Shown here piece after piece: positions 48,178 to 59,942 of a stretch of 64,000 nucleotides of DNA. Position 1 is the first letter of the stretch. Each line of letters begins with the position of its first letter. The notes below the pieces were generated by a model. The model saw only the letters and a list, made by a program, of their open reading frames with translations. It was not told where the DNA came from and ran no database searches. Made by a program: the position numbers and the translations under genes. This DNA comes from Eretmocerus hayati (taxonomy: Eukaryota; Arthropoda; Insecta; Hymenoptera; Aphelinidae), in assembly GCA_029851415.1 (NCBI GenBank), contig CM056742.1, positions 151,719,121 to 151,783,120 of the forward strand, written 5' to 3'.

Positions 48178-49412
48178 TATTTGATTTTTTCCATTTTTTT
48201 TATAGTTCTCGTGTTCCCTGTCTCTATCGGCACATTTCATGAATTTGATCTTGGAGATACACAAAACAAATCCGTTTGTTACGATATTTTCGCTGGGGGA
48301 ATTTCAATGAAAGGTGAATACATTTCATTATCTTAGTTTGACCAATGCGATATTTGGATAAGACTTCCATAACTGATTTTGATTATCTATATGTGCCCAG
48401 GAGCCCGCGAATTGGTAGCGTTTCGCTTCTAAGTTAGAATTCCATGAAAGAAAAAAAATGGAGACTCAAAGTCCCGCGTTGTCTTTGCAAGTTCAAACAG
48501 CGAAAAATACGTCAACGCAAAAACTAAGCTGAACATAATACAGGAATAATGACTTGCTCGTGAGAGAAAAAGAAAAACGAAATGAGATGCAAGAGTGTGC
48601 GCAGAGACTCGCAAAATGGCTAATCCCCGTGAGGATCTAATCCCAAAACGCGGCTTCAATTATTCTTGAGAGCGTGTCAGGACACCGAAAAAGTGCATCA
48701 GCTTTCTACCTGTGTCCTTGATAAAAAAAGTTGGCTCTCATCCAGACTCGTTTACGATTCAAGGGACTGCAACAGAGTCGCAAGCACAAAACGCATGAAC
48801 CAAAGCTCACTAAAATTTTTGCGCGTCGTCCACGATAATTAACGTCGTGTATACCATCCTGACTAACTCCTCCTCTGGTATTCTCTCTCTGCCTCTTGAT
48901 TTCCTCTGTTTTTCCCTCAAACGTAGGGGGATAGCTTGTTTGGAGGAAAACAACGTACCAAACTAGCTATGACATTCAAAGGCTCACAAAGGGGGGAAAA
49001 AGTTTTCGAACATTGCGCGAGTACACGTATATATATAGACAACCAGGATGAGATAACGCGATGGTGGAAGTGGTATAGGTAACGGTGAGTGAATAGGAAA
49101 TATAAGAGTTAAAAAGAATTTTTAAAAAACGCTTTTATTCACTTTCCAAAAAATGTTGTTATTTGCGAGAGGATTCTGTCCGGTGTAAAGCAAATAGAAT
49201 TCCGAGTAGAATTCGGTAGATCGATGTAAATCACGTGGGAATAATTGTGCGACGTATATGAAGAATTATGGGGCAAACACATGTGCTGGCAGCGAATATT
49301 GCAGCTATAATAAGTAATAATTGGGTTTCTCGTATTAAAATATGTCACCACTATTATGTCGCGAGTCACACTCATCTTCGGATGCAGCAGACAGTGTAGA
49401 CAATGACAAACA
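48178..49412. other. No gene seen
   Basis: AT-rich with a slightly CG-richer patch at 48780-49090. No supported exon, RNA gene or repeat. Confidence 0.45.
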
Positions 49413-49424
49413 TTGTCTTTCGAT

Positions 49425-49532
49425 TATGCAAATTATATCGATAAGGTAGATCTCATCGATATTTTGACTCTATCGCTCGATTTGATGAAATATATTTAAT
49501 GAATGAATTTATCGTTCTTTCGAGCCACTTAT
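49425..49532 (+). repeat. 108 bp direct repeat, left copy
   Basis: Runs from TATGCAAATTATATCGATAA to CGAGCCACTTAT and matches 49854-49961 with a single visible difference (CTTT against ATTT after ATCGTT). It is preceded by ATTGTCTTTCGAT, a word that also follows the right copy. Confidence 0.95.
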
Positions 49533-49659
49533 AATCGTCGCGCTCAGGCGGCGATCACAGTTTGACAAAATGTCAAACTGCGACCTTCGAGGCTCCACTT
49601 TCATAGTGGCTGCATCACGAAGGGATTTTTTATTTTTTTGGATTTTTTAATTTTTTGTT

Positions 49660-49819
49660 GAAAGATTGACCAAGAGATGAAAAAATTCTTCCTCGGGCGG
49701 GACTTGAACCTCGCAATCTCCGGTACTCCGGACCGGCGCCTTAACCAATTAGACCACCGAGGCGATTGCGTATTCACTCGCTCGGGGAAGCCTTCTCTCA
49801 TCTCTTGTGCCAATCTTTC
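49660..49819. repeat. Inverted repeat, about 33 bp arms, enclosing the tRNA-like sequence
   Basis: GAAAGATTGACCAAGAGATG at 49660 is answered by CATCTCTTGTGCCAATCTTTC ending at 49819. The match extends inwards through AATTCTTCC / GGAAGCCTT. The tRNA-like segment fills the space between the arms, so the whole 160 bp could fold as a stem with the cloverleaf at its tip. Confidence 0.8.
49690..49763 (-). pseudogene. tRNA(Arg)-like sequence, probable tRNA-derived element or pseudogene
   Basis: The minus strand reads GCCTCGGTGGTCTAATTGG, a strong A box, with D stem GTCT/AGGC. A perfect anticodon stem CCGGT/ACCGG follows, then variable loop AGATT and a B box GGTTCAAGTCC. The acceptor pairs at six of seven positions. 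AAGGCG and AGATTGC around the anticodon arm are typical of metazoan tRNA(Arg). However, the anticodon loop is CCGGAGT, with C instead of T at position 33 and GGA in the anticodon position, and the T stem has a bulged A. GGA would be Ser, which needs a long variable arm that is absent. TTTTTT lies a few bases downstream. It is therefore best read as a transcribable tRNA-derived element (SINE head) or a recently decayed tRNA. Confidence 0.65.
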
Positions 49820-49853
49820 GATGCGGTCAGTCAAGGAACCATGACCATTCGAA

Positions 49854-49961
49854 TATGCAAATTATATCGATAAGGTAGATCTCATCGATATTTTGACTCT
49901 ATCGCTCGATTTGATGAAATATATTTAATGAATGAATTTATCGTTATTTCGAGCCACTTAT
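49854..49961 (+). repeat. 108 bp direct repeat, right copy
   Basis: Same sequence as 49425-49532 with one visible difference. The 321 bp between the copies holds the tRNA-like inverted repeat and a small palindrome, CAGTTTGACA / TGTCAAACTG, at 49559-49581. Confidence 0.95.
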
Positions 49962-50465
49962 TGTCTTTCGATCGCTGATATCGGTTCATCCTTCATCATA
50001 CACGCATACAAGAGATTACTCATAACCTGAGTACGGGCTCTTCCAAACACTAGATCCAACACATGGTCGCCACAAGGTACTTGAACTTATAAATTGGCAC
50101 TGAGGAATAGCGATGTCCAGTAAAAGAATTTGACATTTACTCAACTGCACGAGGAACACGCGACCACAAAGAATCGGAAAATGCAAATACTAAATGAGCT
50201 AAATGGCAGTGGCAACAGGACTGGTGGTGCATGGATGATAATAGCAGACGATAGTATAGAAATTTTGGTGACCCGGGGTGAGGTAGCGGGCAAATCAAAA
50301 AATCATGTCGCAACCTGCAATAGTTTCATAAATCCGAGCGAGCTCGATGAGTGACGACACTTCCGGTCACGCAGTATAGAGTAGTATGCATTAGGGTCCC
50401 TACGTCGCACTTGAACGATGGATTACACATATATACAAATTCATGGCTACGTCTACGACGACATT

Positions 50466-50566
50466 CATTTGATACCGGCAGTAAGGTGGACGGAACGGTG
50501 AACTGGATCTGATACATTTGACGAGGGCAGTAACGCGGACTGGACGGTGGACCGGATCTGAAATGT
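50466..50566. repeat. Two tandem units of about 50 bp
   Basis: GGCAGTAAGGTGGACGGAAC and GGCAGTAACGCGGACTGGAC begin matching segments that continue through GGTGAACTGGATCTGA / GGTGGACCGGATCTGA. A local tandem duplication with no coding role seen. Confidence 0.75.
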
Positions 50567-51592
50567 TCACTAGATGTTACTAGTGTAAAAACTATGAGCT
50601 CGGTGAAGTGCAATAAAAGCGTTTAAATAATAGAAACAAGAGAGAAAAATAGACAGATGAGAGAGTTTTTCTAATTTTTTGAATTTCGGTCGCGACCTTG
50701 ATGGTCAGCGCGGAAAACCGATGGAAAATCGCTTCTGAGTTCTCATTAGAGTTGACCTTGGTTTTCTTCCTTTCTCGTTCTCTCTCTTTCTTTTTTTCTA
50801 GCTTGCTCGATCTATATGTACTTTTAAAAATCTGCAGACTCTTGTTCGTCATACTCTTTTGGATGTTAACTATAGACTGCTTGGGCATAGCTTTGACCCA
50901 CGACGGACTTTAGCAGTAGAGAGTCATTATCGATCTATGAATTTCCAAGCGAATGACCAAGTAAAATACTCGTTTAGAATGGCTTTGTATAACTGGAACG
51001 ACTGCAAAATGAAGTAGTTTTATTCGAAATCATTCAGAGCGAGGACAGAAACGAGCAGAAATTCTAACAATTATAACTTCAATAACACTTGATAGAGCTC
51101 GATTTGATTGCTAACAAGGATAAGATTCCTCAAAATTCACCAGATTATTGAAAGAAGAAGTTAGTCAGCCTGAAGATTCGTGCTTGTTAGAGAAAAGTTC
51201 CCATCTTCTCTAAACTTGAGAATAGATCTCGTATGTTTGGAGATGAAAATTCTACGGAGGCGCAGCCTCCAGATTGAATAAACTGTATTTCTTCAGTGAT
51301 TGTTCCGCAAGAACTGAATCATCTGTATCGTAGTAAGATTAGAATGAATATGATTCATTTCTCGCTTTCAAAACCACTCAATGATGTGAAATACCAATAT
51401 ATACTCGAATATTTTTACACAAAAAAAAATCATCATTACACATGTGTACGTAACATACATGGCTGAAATAAAAATTTTTTCAGGCTGTTTGAGTTTAGAT
51501 ATCGCCTTGGACTAAATATTTTGCATATTGGTAGGAAATAACAGATTTCTATACGAGATCGGGAATTTTGGTTTCCAGACAACAATTTATAC
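50567..51592. other. No gene seen
   Basis: Contains a CT/GA-rich patch at 50770-50800. Frames across it are low-complexity. Confidence 0.45.
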
Positions 51593-51977
51593 GTTTATTC
51601 GATTATGGAGATCAGACCGGTCTGTGAATGACGTGACTGCCCTGATCTAACCTGACCGAACGCGCGTTCGGCGGAGTTTAGCCTGACTGAGTCAGACCAA
51701 CCACTTCCCCTTACACATGCTCAACTATGACTTTTCATGGCAAAAATGTTGCTGTAAGGGCTCATTCAACGATAATGAAAATAGATCTACGCCAATACAC
51801 AGGAAATTGCATGCCTCAGAGTGTTTACATTAAGATAAGTTGTGGTTAAGCATCTGACGGTGGATCAGCTGGACTGACTTGGTCAGGTGAAACCACGGCC
51901 GAACGCGCGCGTTCGGTCACGTTAGATCAGAGCAGTCGCGTCAGTCAGACCGGTCTGATCTCCATAATCGAATAAAC
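51593..51977. mobile_element. TIR element, 385 bp, GTTTATTCGATTATGG ends
   Basis: The left end GTTTATTCGATTATGGAGAT and the right end, its complement, are perfect over the first ~30 bases, continuing as inverted repeats for about 80 bp to CCGAACGCGCG / CGCGCGTTCGG. Inside is unrelated sequence without a protein frame. The same end (TCCATAATCGAATAA) recurs alone at about 52211. The target duplication is not obvious, so the superfamily is undetermined. Confidence 0.82.
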
Positions 51978-51994
51978 CTAATATGTTCTGTCCA

Positions 51995-52190
51995 GACCTG
52001 AAGGCGAGGATCGGAATCGCCAAAAAAATGCAAAAATCACCCCGCCCGAATATTGAGCTTTATATCTTTTGAAACATTGTGCGTGGAAGGTATGTTTTTC
52101 AACTTTCCACTTTCACCCACAGCTTGTTAAAAAATATCATCCGGTACGCAACCTTTGGCTCGGGCCGGAAAGAGTATCTCGAGGTACAAA
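51995..52190. repeat. Diverged relative of the 1577-2192 foldback
   Basis: GAAGGCGAGGATCGGAAT on the left and CTTTGGCTCGGGCCGGAA on the right match the two arms of the 1.6-2.2 kb palindrome. AACTTTCCACTTTCACCCAC corresponds to its TTTTCCACTTTCTCCCACAC segment. It lies between the TIR element and the stray end copy at 52211-52225, suggesting nested insertion. Confidence 0.6.
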
Positions 52191-52210
52191 AGTGGATTCT
52201 TGCGACCATG

Positions 52211-52225
52211 TATCCATAATCGAAT
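52211..52225 (+). mobile_element. Stray terminal sequence of the 51593-51977 element
   Basis: TCCATAATCGAATAA repeats the right end of the nearby TIR element. It could be the true right end of a larger copy interrupted by the foldback relic, or a separate truncated copy. Confidence 0.5.
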
Positions 52226-54110
52226 AATTTCTATCAGCTGCACAGGAAAAAAAACTAAAAAGCTCGTGAGAAATCGTCACATTCCTGCTCAAACGATGAG
52301 GAAGTTATTTTCGTAGCTGGTATCAAGACAATTTTGGGAATGCAAACTTTGCTAAAAGAAACAAGCAAGCTCAGATTACGATTTTTCTCTGAAAAATGAC
52401 ACCAGAATCATTATGCTAGAGCCAAAATTCTCGTTTCAGAGATTGTAATAAATATTTTATACACTTCAAACAATCGTAAGTCAAGTTAAATGATTACGAA
52501 AGGAATTCAAACGAGGTGTAAGATGTATAACCAGACTCACACTCTTTTGTCTCCCGATACCCAAGTGTTTCAACGCAAAAGATCAAACAGACAGTAGCGC
52601 GAGCTTGTATTCTATATCCCAGATCATAAGGAATTTCTGAACGAGCGAGAGAACATCACGATCATTTAATCCGAGAAGAATAGAGAAGAGAGACTCTGGT
52701 CGAATTCTGTCGACTATCCTCTTCTCTGACAAAGAAACTAATTTCCTGTGCGCGCCGCACACCAAAGTGCAACAAAGCCTCGGCAAACTTCCGCCACTAC
52801 TGGCTCTGGATGAGGAGATCCTAGTAGTCCAGAGTCTATATATTCTACTTTGTCGAACTCCCAATATGTATATAACGTGAACTGACGACGACAACGACGA
52901 AGAACATAAGTATCTATGGCAAAAGGAACTGACGCGATGCAGACTAAATTGAAATTAGAAACTCGTAGTTTGAGCTTTCTCTCTTTTTTTCGTTAATATG
53001 GCGCAAGTTCGTTTTATATAAAGAAGTATCTGACTGTAGGTTGTGGTGGTGATGGACTTCTGGTCATTGTTCGTCTTTTGCGTATTTATTATGTAAACGA
53101 ATCGAACTTTTTAGAGTATTTTCACGCGAGTAATAAAATATGGCGAGTGAGTAATATAGGGATTAGGGAATCACCAGAGCAGTGTGCGATGGGAGAGATT
53201 CTAGCTATTATTTGGTCTCTGTCTAGTTGAATTTGGATAAAATTATCCTGTCTGCATTTTGAAACTGTCAAATATTAGTCGTGTGCAATACCAAATATAA
53301 TCGGACAAGGCTATTTTTTTTTGCAAAGCTGTCAAGATGCGAGGATAGCTCAAATTCTTTTCAAATTACGACTCAAACATTTTTATCGTGTAATATGTCA
53401 GTTATAACACGATGGATCAATCCTCGCACACATTCCTCTGTGAAAGCAAGAATTGCGAGGGCGTCCCTAACGAACTGCGTAGCTGCAATTACTCTTTGGA
53501 CGTTTTATGTACGTTAACTCGATTAACTTCTTCAAACTGACGAGTGAGCTCGCTCGTTGGTCATTCAGTTCCTCGTACTAAGCAACGACAAGCATGTTGC
53601 AAGTGGATTCATTCCACTCTCAGCCATTTTTTGCGATCTCGGAAAGTACTCATTGTAAGTTCAAGTTTCAACATGATATCAAACTGACATCATACTTTTA
53701 CTAAAAAAAATACAAAAAATGTCAGCATCTCACGCGAGACTCAATGAGTATCAAATCATTAGATTTGGATTCTCTGTTGGCTCATTACAACGGCCGAGTA
53801 ATCTTTCTAGAAATTGTCAAATTACCATGGGCGACTAAAGTCATCCTATATGAAACCTTGACGAATTGGAAGATATAGTCGCGTTGCGAATCAATTATTC
53901 TACTTCGTATCTCAACATCTAGATGAAGTTAGTTAGTTTGCACTCATATTCATATTAACAATTTTCATCCTCCAAAAATTAGTCTTTGAATTTCCAAGTC
54001 TACGTATCTACTCATGTCCGGATCTCCGATTGACTTTCATTTTATTCTGAACTACTATCTGAGATTACACAAGTAGCATTGGACTTTCTGCTTCAGAAGC
54101 GTGACAAATT
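52226..54110. other. No gene seen
   Basis: The minus-strand frame 52583-52894 and plus-strand frame 53281-53517 lack domain character and splice support. No repeat partner was found in the window. Confidence 0.45.
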
Positions 54111-54116
54111 TTTCAT

Positions 54117-56160
54117 ACTCACAGCACTGCGAGGGAAATTTTCGGATCTTGGGAGAGTAACGACTCCCCGACCCCAGTTTACCGCAAGGAAGATCCTTCG
54201 TTGATCCTGGAAGACAGACGCACTTCTGGCCCCAGTCTTCCGGCAAGGGAGATCTTAGTATCTCGGGAGCACACGACAACTCCCCCGCCCCCAGTCTTGA
54301 GCCCTAGCACCCATGTGTGTGCTTTTACCACCTCGTCCGCCTCAGTGCGTATGAACCCTGAGGGGCATCTTGGAACACTTCAGGGGTCCCGCTTCTTCGC
54401 AAGTCCACCCGTATCTTTCATCTTTTTTCTATTCTCTGTTCCTTCCTTCCTTCTTCCGGGACTATAACCTCCAACCGGTTGGCGTCCTCCGGGGAGGGGT
54501 TTTAGTCGGTAGGTGCCCGAGTTTTCTCGGGTGAATTCGACTCTACCCACAGTCTTGTGGGTGTTTATGAAGATTTCCCCTTCCCGACCGACCGAAAAAA
54601 GGTGATCCCACCCGCAATCGCAAGGGAGATCTCTGGATCTTGGGAGATTAACGATTCCCCGTGTCCAGTCTTCCGGCAAGGGGATCTCAGTATCCCGGGA
54701 GCACACGACAACTCCCTCACCCCCAGTCTTGAGCCCCAGCACCCATTTGTGTGCTTTAACCACCTCGTCCGCCTCAGTGCGTATAAGCCCTGAGTGGCAT
54801 CTTGGACCACTTCAGGGCTCCCACTTCTTCGCAAGCCCCCTGCACCTTTCCTTTTCTCTACTCTCTGTTCCTTCCTTCCTTCTTCTGGGACTATAACCTC
54901 CCACCGGTTGGCGCCCTCCGGGGAGGGGTTTTAGTCGGTAACTACCCAAGTTACCTCGGGTGAATCCGATAGTAACCACACTCTTGTGGGTGTCTATAGA
55001 GATTTCCGCTTCTCGGCCTACCAAAAAAAAGAAAACAAAATGTGACCCCCCTCCCCCTCGCGAGGAAGGGATCTTTAGTGAGTAACGGCTCCTCGGACCC
55101 AAATTAACCGCAAGGAGGATCCTTCATTGATCCTGGGAGATAGACGCACTCTTCGGCCCCAGTCTTCTGGCACGGGGGATCTCAGTATCCCGGGAGCACC
55201 TGACAACTTCCTGCCCAAGTCTCCAGCCCCAGTATAGCCCGCGGTGTGTGCTTTCATCATCCTGTTCGCCTTTGTGCGAATGAATCCTTATAGTGGAATC
55301 TCGGATCGCTGCAGAACTCTTGCTTCTTGGCAAGCTCCCGGTATCCCTCAGCATTTCTTTACTCTCTATTTCTTCCTTCCCTCTTCGTGGACTGTAACCT
55401 TCGGATTGGACTTAGACTAGTTCATGGCGGAATCGATCCTCGTCCGATGACAACTCAAATGATGTCTGACTACGATTTTTCGGACTTTGGGTAAAGTATC
55501 ACAATGAGAGAAAACGCGTGGAGCATCACTTAGACTTCCCATGCGCACACTTCGGAGATTCACCGATGTAAAAATCGTTTGTCTTCCTCATGGCACAACT
55601 TGGAAGGGCCAAGGAGATGTGAACAAAATGTCAAACTGCTTTGATCTAGTCTCTCCGTTCGGACTTGTCAGTTTGACGGCGGATAGACTTGTCTGACACA
55701 GGAAAGATAATGAAACCAGTAACTATAGGGGAGCATCTATAGAAAGGATTATATGAATTCAATGTAAACAGAGGATAAAAGGATACTGCGCGTCCAACGC
55801 CAGGCTCAACTCATTGATGGCTTTCGGGTTGGCGTCCTCCGGGGAGGGGTTTTAGTCGGTAGGTGCCCGAGTTTTCTCGGGTGAATTCGACTCTACCCAC
55901 AGTCTTGTGGGTGTTTATGAAGATTTCCCCTTCCCGACCGACCGAAAAAAGGTGATCCCACCCGCAATCGCAAGGGAGATCTCTTGATCTTGGGAGATTA
56001 ACGATTCCCCGTGTCTAGTCTTCCGGCAAGGGGGATCTCAGTATCCCGGGAGCACCTGACAACTCCCCCGCCCCAGTCCTCAGCTCAGCACTAGTGTGTG
56101 TGCTCTTACCATCCCGCTGGCCTCTGTGCATATAAGGTCTAAGCGGCATCTTGAATTCTA
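54117..56160 (+). repeat. Composite GC-rich dispersed repeat, copy 2
   Basis: Four monomer-like units are visible, at about 54117-54600, 54600-55040, 55042-55815 and 55815-56160. Each begins with GCAAGGGAGATCT-like sequence and carries CTTCCGGCAAGG, ATCTCAGTATCCCGGGAG and, where complete, CTCCGGGGAGGGGTTTTAGT followed by TTGTGGGTGT. The third unit carries the ~370-430 bp unique segment also present in copy 1. Relative to copy 1 it lacks about 54 bp after GAATTCAA (near 55759), with CAA at the junction. The last unit is truncated near 56160. No protein is encoded; the longer minus-strand frames are readings of the repeat. Confidence 0.87.
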
Positions 56161-59100
56161 CCGTAGAAGTGATTCGCCCATATTTTTCGGCAAGCATTCA
56201 ATAAAACATCCTTCATCATTCTTTTTTAGGATTTGGTCTGTAATCTTTGACACTATGTTTCTGGAATTTTCTCTACATGGTTCACTGACCACAAGTCTGG
56301 CACTGAGATCAGGACAAACACCACAATATTGACTCATGTTCACTTTTTTAGAGTACGAATCGAACCTTTCGTTCTAGTCTCTGAGTATTGATTTACATTT
56401 CACAAATATTCGGGACAATTGTGCATGTCTGTAATGGGACTTTTAGTTGGATCCACTCATTGTCAGAAGAAAAGATAAGGATAGACATGTGAGAGGAGAG
56501 ACAGATTCGAAAAATTACAGTAGTTGATTCTTTACAGGAACTTTTTCGGTTTGTTGTAAGCTACTACCTCTAAAATTGTTTTCCAGATATTTTTTTTCAT
56601 TTTTTTCATCTTACTTTCTCAGATATTTCGCATGAAAGACTGTGATTCCTACTTTTCACATACGAAATTTCAAAATTCTGTCAGTCAATGATTTGACAAT
56701 GGTTGAATATCACACCAAACTTTGATCAATCATCACGATTTGGCTAACAATTCATCAATATTGATTGTGATATAAATCCATACATGCAAAATGCAAAATC
56801 CTACGGAGGTAACTTGTACGGAATGAGATCCAGAACTATAAGTACATTTGAGTACAGCTGAATGTATGTCATTGGCATATTTCTTAAAAACAACTGCTTC
56901 TATATTTATAATATCCAATATCATGAATTCAAATTTCAACTCTCTACAATGTTCGGATCAAAAAAAAACCGTAAGATTTTCTCAACGAACTGCGAACTCG
57001 GGCAAGCTGAAATTTTTTCTTATATAATGGCAGTAAATATTTTCAAATCACTCTAAGAACCAGAAAATTTCCATCAGGCCCAAACAAAAACATAAAAATC
57101 ATCACTTCATTCCAATACTATGAATTGCAGCATAGTATGGTGCCGACCCAAAATCTTCAAGCAATTTTCCATGCGTCATAATAATGAGACTGCATGCAAA
57201 ATTAGTTACCGCATTGCATCTAACACATCACAACCGAGATTGAATAGAGAATCAGTTCCCGGGTAGCGATCACGAGGATTAAGCTCATACACATGGCCAG
57301 GAGGGTCCGAGCAGAGAGTGAGAGTAGGGTAAATACATGTATAGCTCCAGGGTTTGAGTAAACAACGCAGCCAGAGTCCAAGTACCACAACGACGAAGCT
57401 ACATCTGATGATGCCGGATGCACCGGGTCATCTCAGAGTGACGACAACGAATCGTTGCATCAGAGATGTATACGAGTAAAGCGAGAGGAAGCTCTCTGAG
57501 TAAAGCCGGTGGAGCTGGACGGAATTTATCGGGCAGTCGTGCAGCTTGGCGTTTGCGGTTTTAATTAAAAGGACGAAACTGGAGCTTCTCCTCAGCTCAA
57601 CCATAGTAACGACGCTCTGACCTGGGTACCCGCCCCTCTCTCAAATCTCTTTTCCTCACTCAGAATACAACGAAAGTGAGTATAAAAGGAAGCGTTGCGT
57701 GAAAGTAGCCGGATATATATAGTTTAAGCAGGTTCACGATGATTATGAAAAACTATATTTATATTTTAGACAGACGTGGATAACACGAATATCTCATAAA
57801 AGTATAGAGCGTTGGAAATGGAAAAAAAAATGATGAGTCATTTTCATCGTTGTTCAAAATACGTCAATATCTGCTCTTGTCAATTGAAAAGGCAATTGGA
57901 TGTGAACGATAAGATTTATGTGGGAATAAACATAACAAGTTTGACGCGCAAATGAGTGCTAAGAAATAGGACTGGATGGTATAGTGCAAAAGAGGCTAAA
58001 TGTGATGTTGGTGACGGTAAAAAAAAGTTGGGCGATACTATCACTCAGTTATACTGCCGCCGAGACCTGGTGAGCCACAAGTATATCCGCCGCGAGGGCT
58101 GACGTAAAAGTTTGCGTGAGTCGTTCTATTGTCCGACCCTTTTTTCTCACTTGTGAATTTTCTTTACTTCCTAACTATATACAGTTAAACTATATACCTG
58201 TTACAATTCCGCTCACTTTCTTCCACTTCAAACGTCGTCAATGAATGACAGGACGAACGAGCAAACCACCCCCAATGTTTCTCTTTGCGTCAGTTATATT
58301 GGAAATATCGTCGTTTTCATCTCTTTTACTCGTGGCACATGAAAAGTTTTCTCGACGTTTCCTATCGCGACCTGTCAATCCAACAATTCATCTCGAAATA
58401 TGTATATTTCATAAAAGACCTGCGCGCGTCATGTTTCGTCCTTGCATATCGATTTTATACGAGTTACGAAACGTCCTGAAGAACCTCCTCTCTTGGTTTT
58501 TCAAAAATTCTAAAAATTTTCTTTTAGGATGGTGAAAAGTCGTAACGCTCTGGCGTCCTAGAGCAGAAAAATAAGTATAATATCCACTTAATTGGAGAAG
58601 ACACGAAAAGCCTCTCTAAAACTCAATGATATTGATATTAAAGTTAGTGTCTTGTCAATGAAATTGATACTTAAGTTGGTGTTCAAGGACGTCGAGACAC
58701 CAACTTTAATATTCATCATCAAGGACGAAAAATCTACAATATCTCTCAATGATATTGAATCTCTCTAAAAGTATTCAAGATTGAAAGAAAAAATTGTCGT
58801 CAAATTTTGCAGTAAAAGGAAAGAAATTTCAGCAAGGAGAAAAATAATGGGATGGCGGGTTATTTTTTGAGGAATATGGTTCACAAAATAATGCATTCCG
58901 TTGTAGCTCATAGTCACTCTTATAAGTACTTTTACTGATCACTGCAAGCCAGGGTTCTTGGTCATTTACCGTTGATTACGAATTGGATCTCTGTAATTTG
59001 GGGTTGAGTCTGAACTGATTGTGAGTGGTATAGTGAATTTTTTCCAAAATTATTACTAATGCCATTGGCTGGCTAAGTTGAAAAAGTAAATGGCTACCAG

Positions 59101-59317
59101 GAATACTTTTGCTAATACAAATAGGTAAAGATTCAAAAATGAAAAGTCGTGTCACCCAACGATGGGCTCCATCATCGTATAATACGTGTCAATTGGTAAA
59201 AGACCAAGCTGGGGTAATCTTGGTTACATATCAATGTTGAAAATGAGTCCAACCAACAGATACTTTTTGAAATGGCTGACCATACCATGACTACTATCAC
59301 TAGCTGGTCTTCTTTCT
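56161..59317. other. No supported gene; possible promoter near 57.7 kb
   Basis: Mostly AT-rich. The segment 57230-57720 is richer in GC. A minus-strand frame ending at a GTAACT donor-like site near 57215 contains a protein-like stretch (PGHVYELNPRDRYPG), but no acceptor or ATG context supports it as an exon. Small inverted motifs (CACCAACTTTAATATT and partner) occur at 58630-58715. Confidence 0.35.
57680..57720 (+). promoter_or_regulatory. Possible TATA-type core promoter
   Basis: GTATAAAAGG at 57680-57689 follows a GC-richer stretch with TCTCTTTTCC and CCCGCCCC words. No clear initiator or downstream coding exon is seen, so the call is weak. Confidence 0.2.
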
Positions 59318-59761
59318 AGGGATTCCCGATACGTATCGATATTTTAGCGTATCGATATTTTGGGGCCGATTTTTCGATATTTCATATCGACGTGCGCGCT
59401 CTCTGCATCGGGCGCGTATCGATACGCGCCCTTGTGGATATATCAGTTTTCGATATGCACCAGTTTTGAGCCCGAATAGAATTATTATTAGCTCTCATGT
59501 AAATATACTATAATTGACCGATTATACGTTTGTAGCGATAAAAAGATCTGTCGTGTTGAAGTATATCTCACGACAAATCAAATGAATACGTCTATCGCAA
59601 TCCTTGATATAGTCCGGGCACTGGGGGGGGGGGGGGGTCTGAGTAAAAAATGTGTGTTCCAGAAGGTTTGAAGATGTATTATTCTCATGTATTTTGAGGC
59701 GCTGAATCGAATGCGTGAGGTCGCCAGCCCGAAAACCTTGGCGTTTTTTTGATATTAACAA

Positions 59762-59908
59762 TTTTTCTAACTGTCTACGTCGGATGCGCGATTTTCGACT
59801 CGTCCACGCTACGCGAGGACTCGTCTCAAGTCGCGCTTCCGACGTAGCACAGCTAGAAAATGTCGTTTGCGACTCGTGCTGCGCACTCGTCACATAATAT
59901 ACTATTAG
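59762..59908. repeat. Palindromic insertion 1 inside the left arm of the large foldback
   Basis: The right arm of the host foldback is continuous here, showing this is an insertion. ATTTTTCTAACTGTCTACGT faces ACGTAGCACAGCTAGAAAAT, and the edge carries AATATACTATT, the signature of the foldback family at 2.2 and 32.6 kb. Confidence 0.75.
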
Positions 59909-59942
59909 TGCAAAGTTATGGTTTTTTGCAAAAAACTCGGAG

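Noticed and set aside
57206..57423. Minus-strand exon candidate ending at a GTAACT site near 57215
   Set aside because: No ATG in context and no AG acceptor with a pyrimidine tract at a sensible distance; overlapping frames are equally open.
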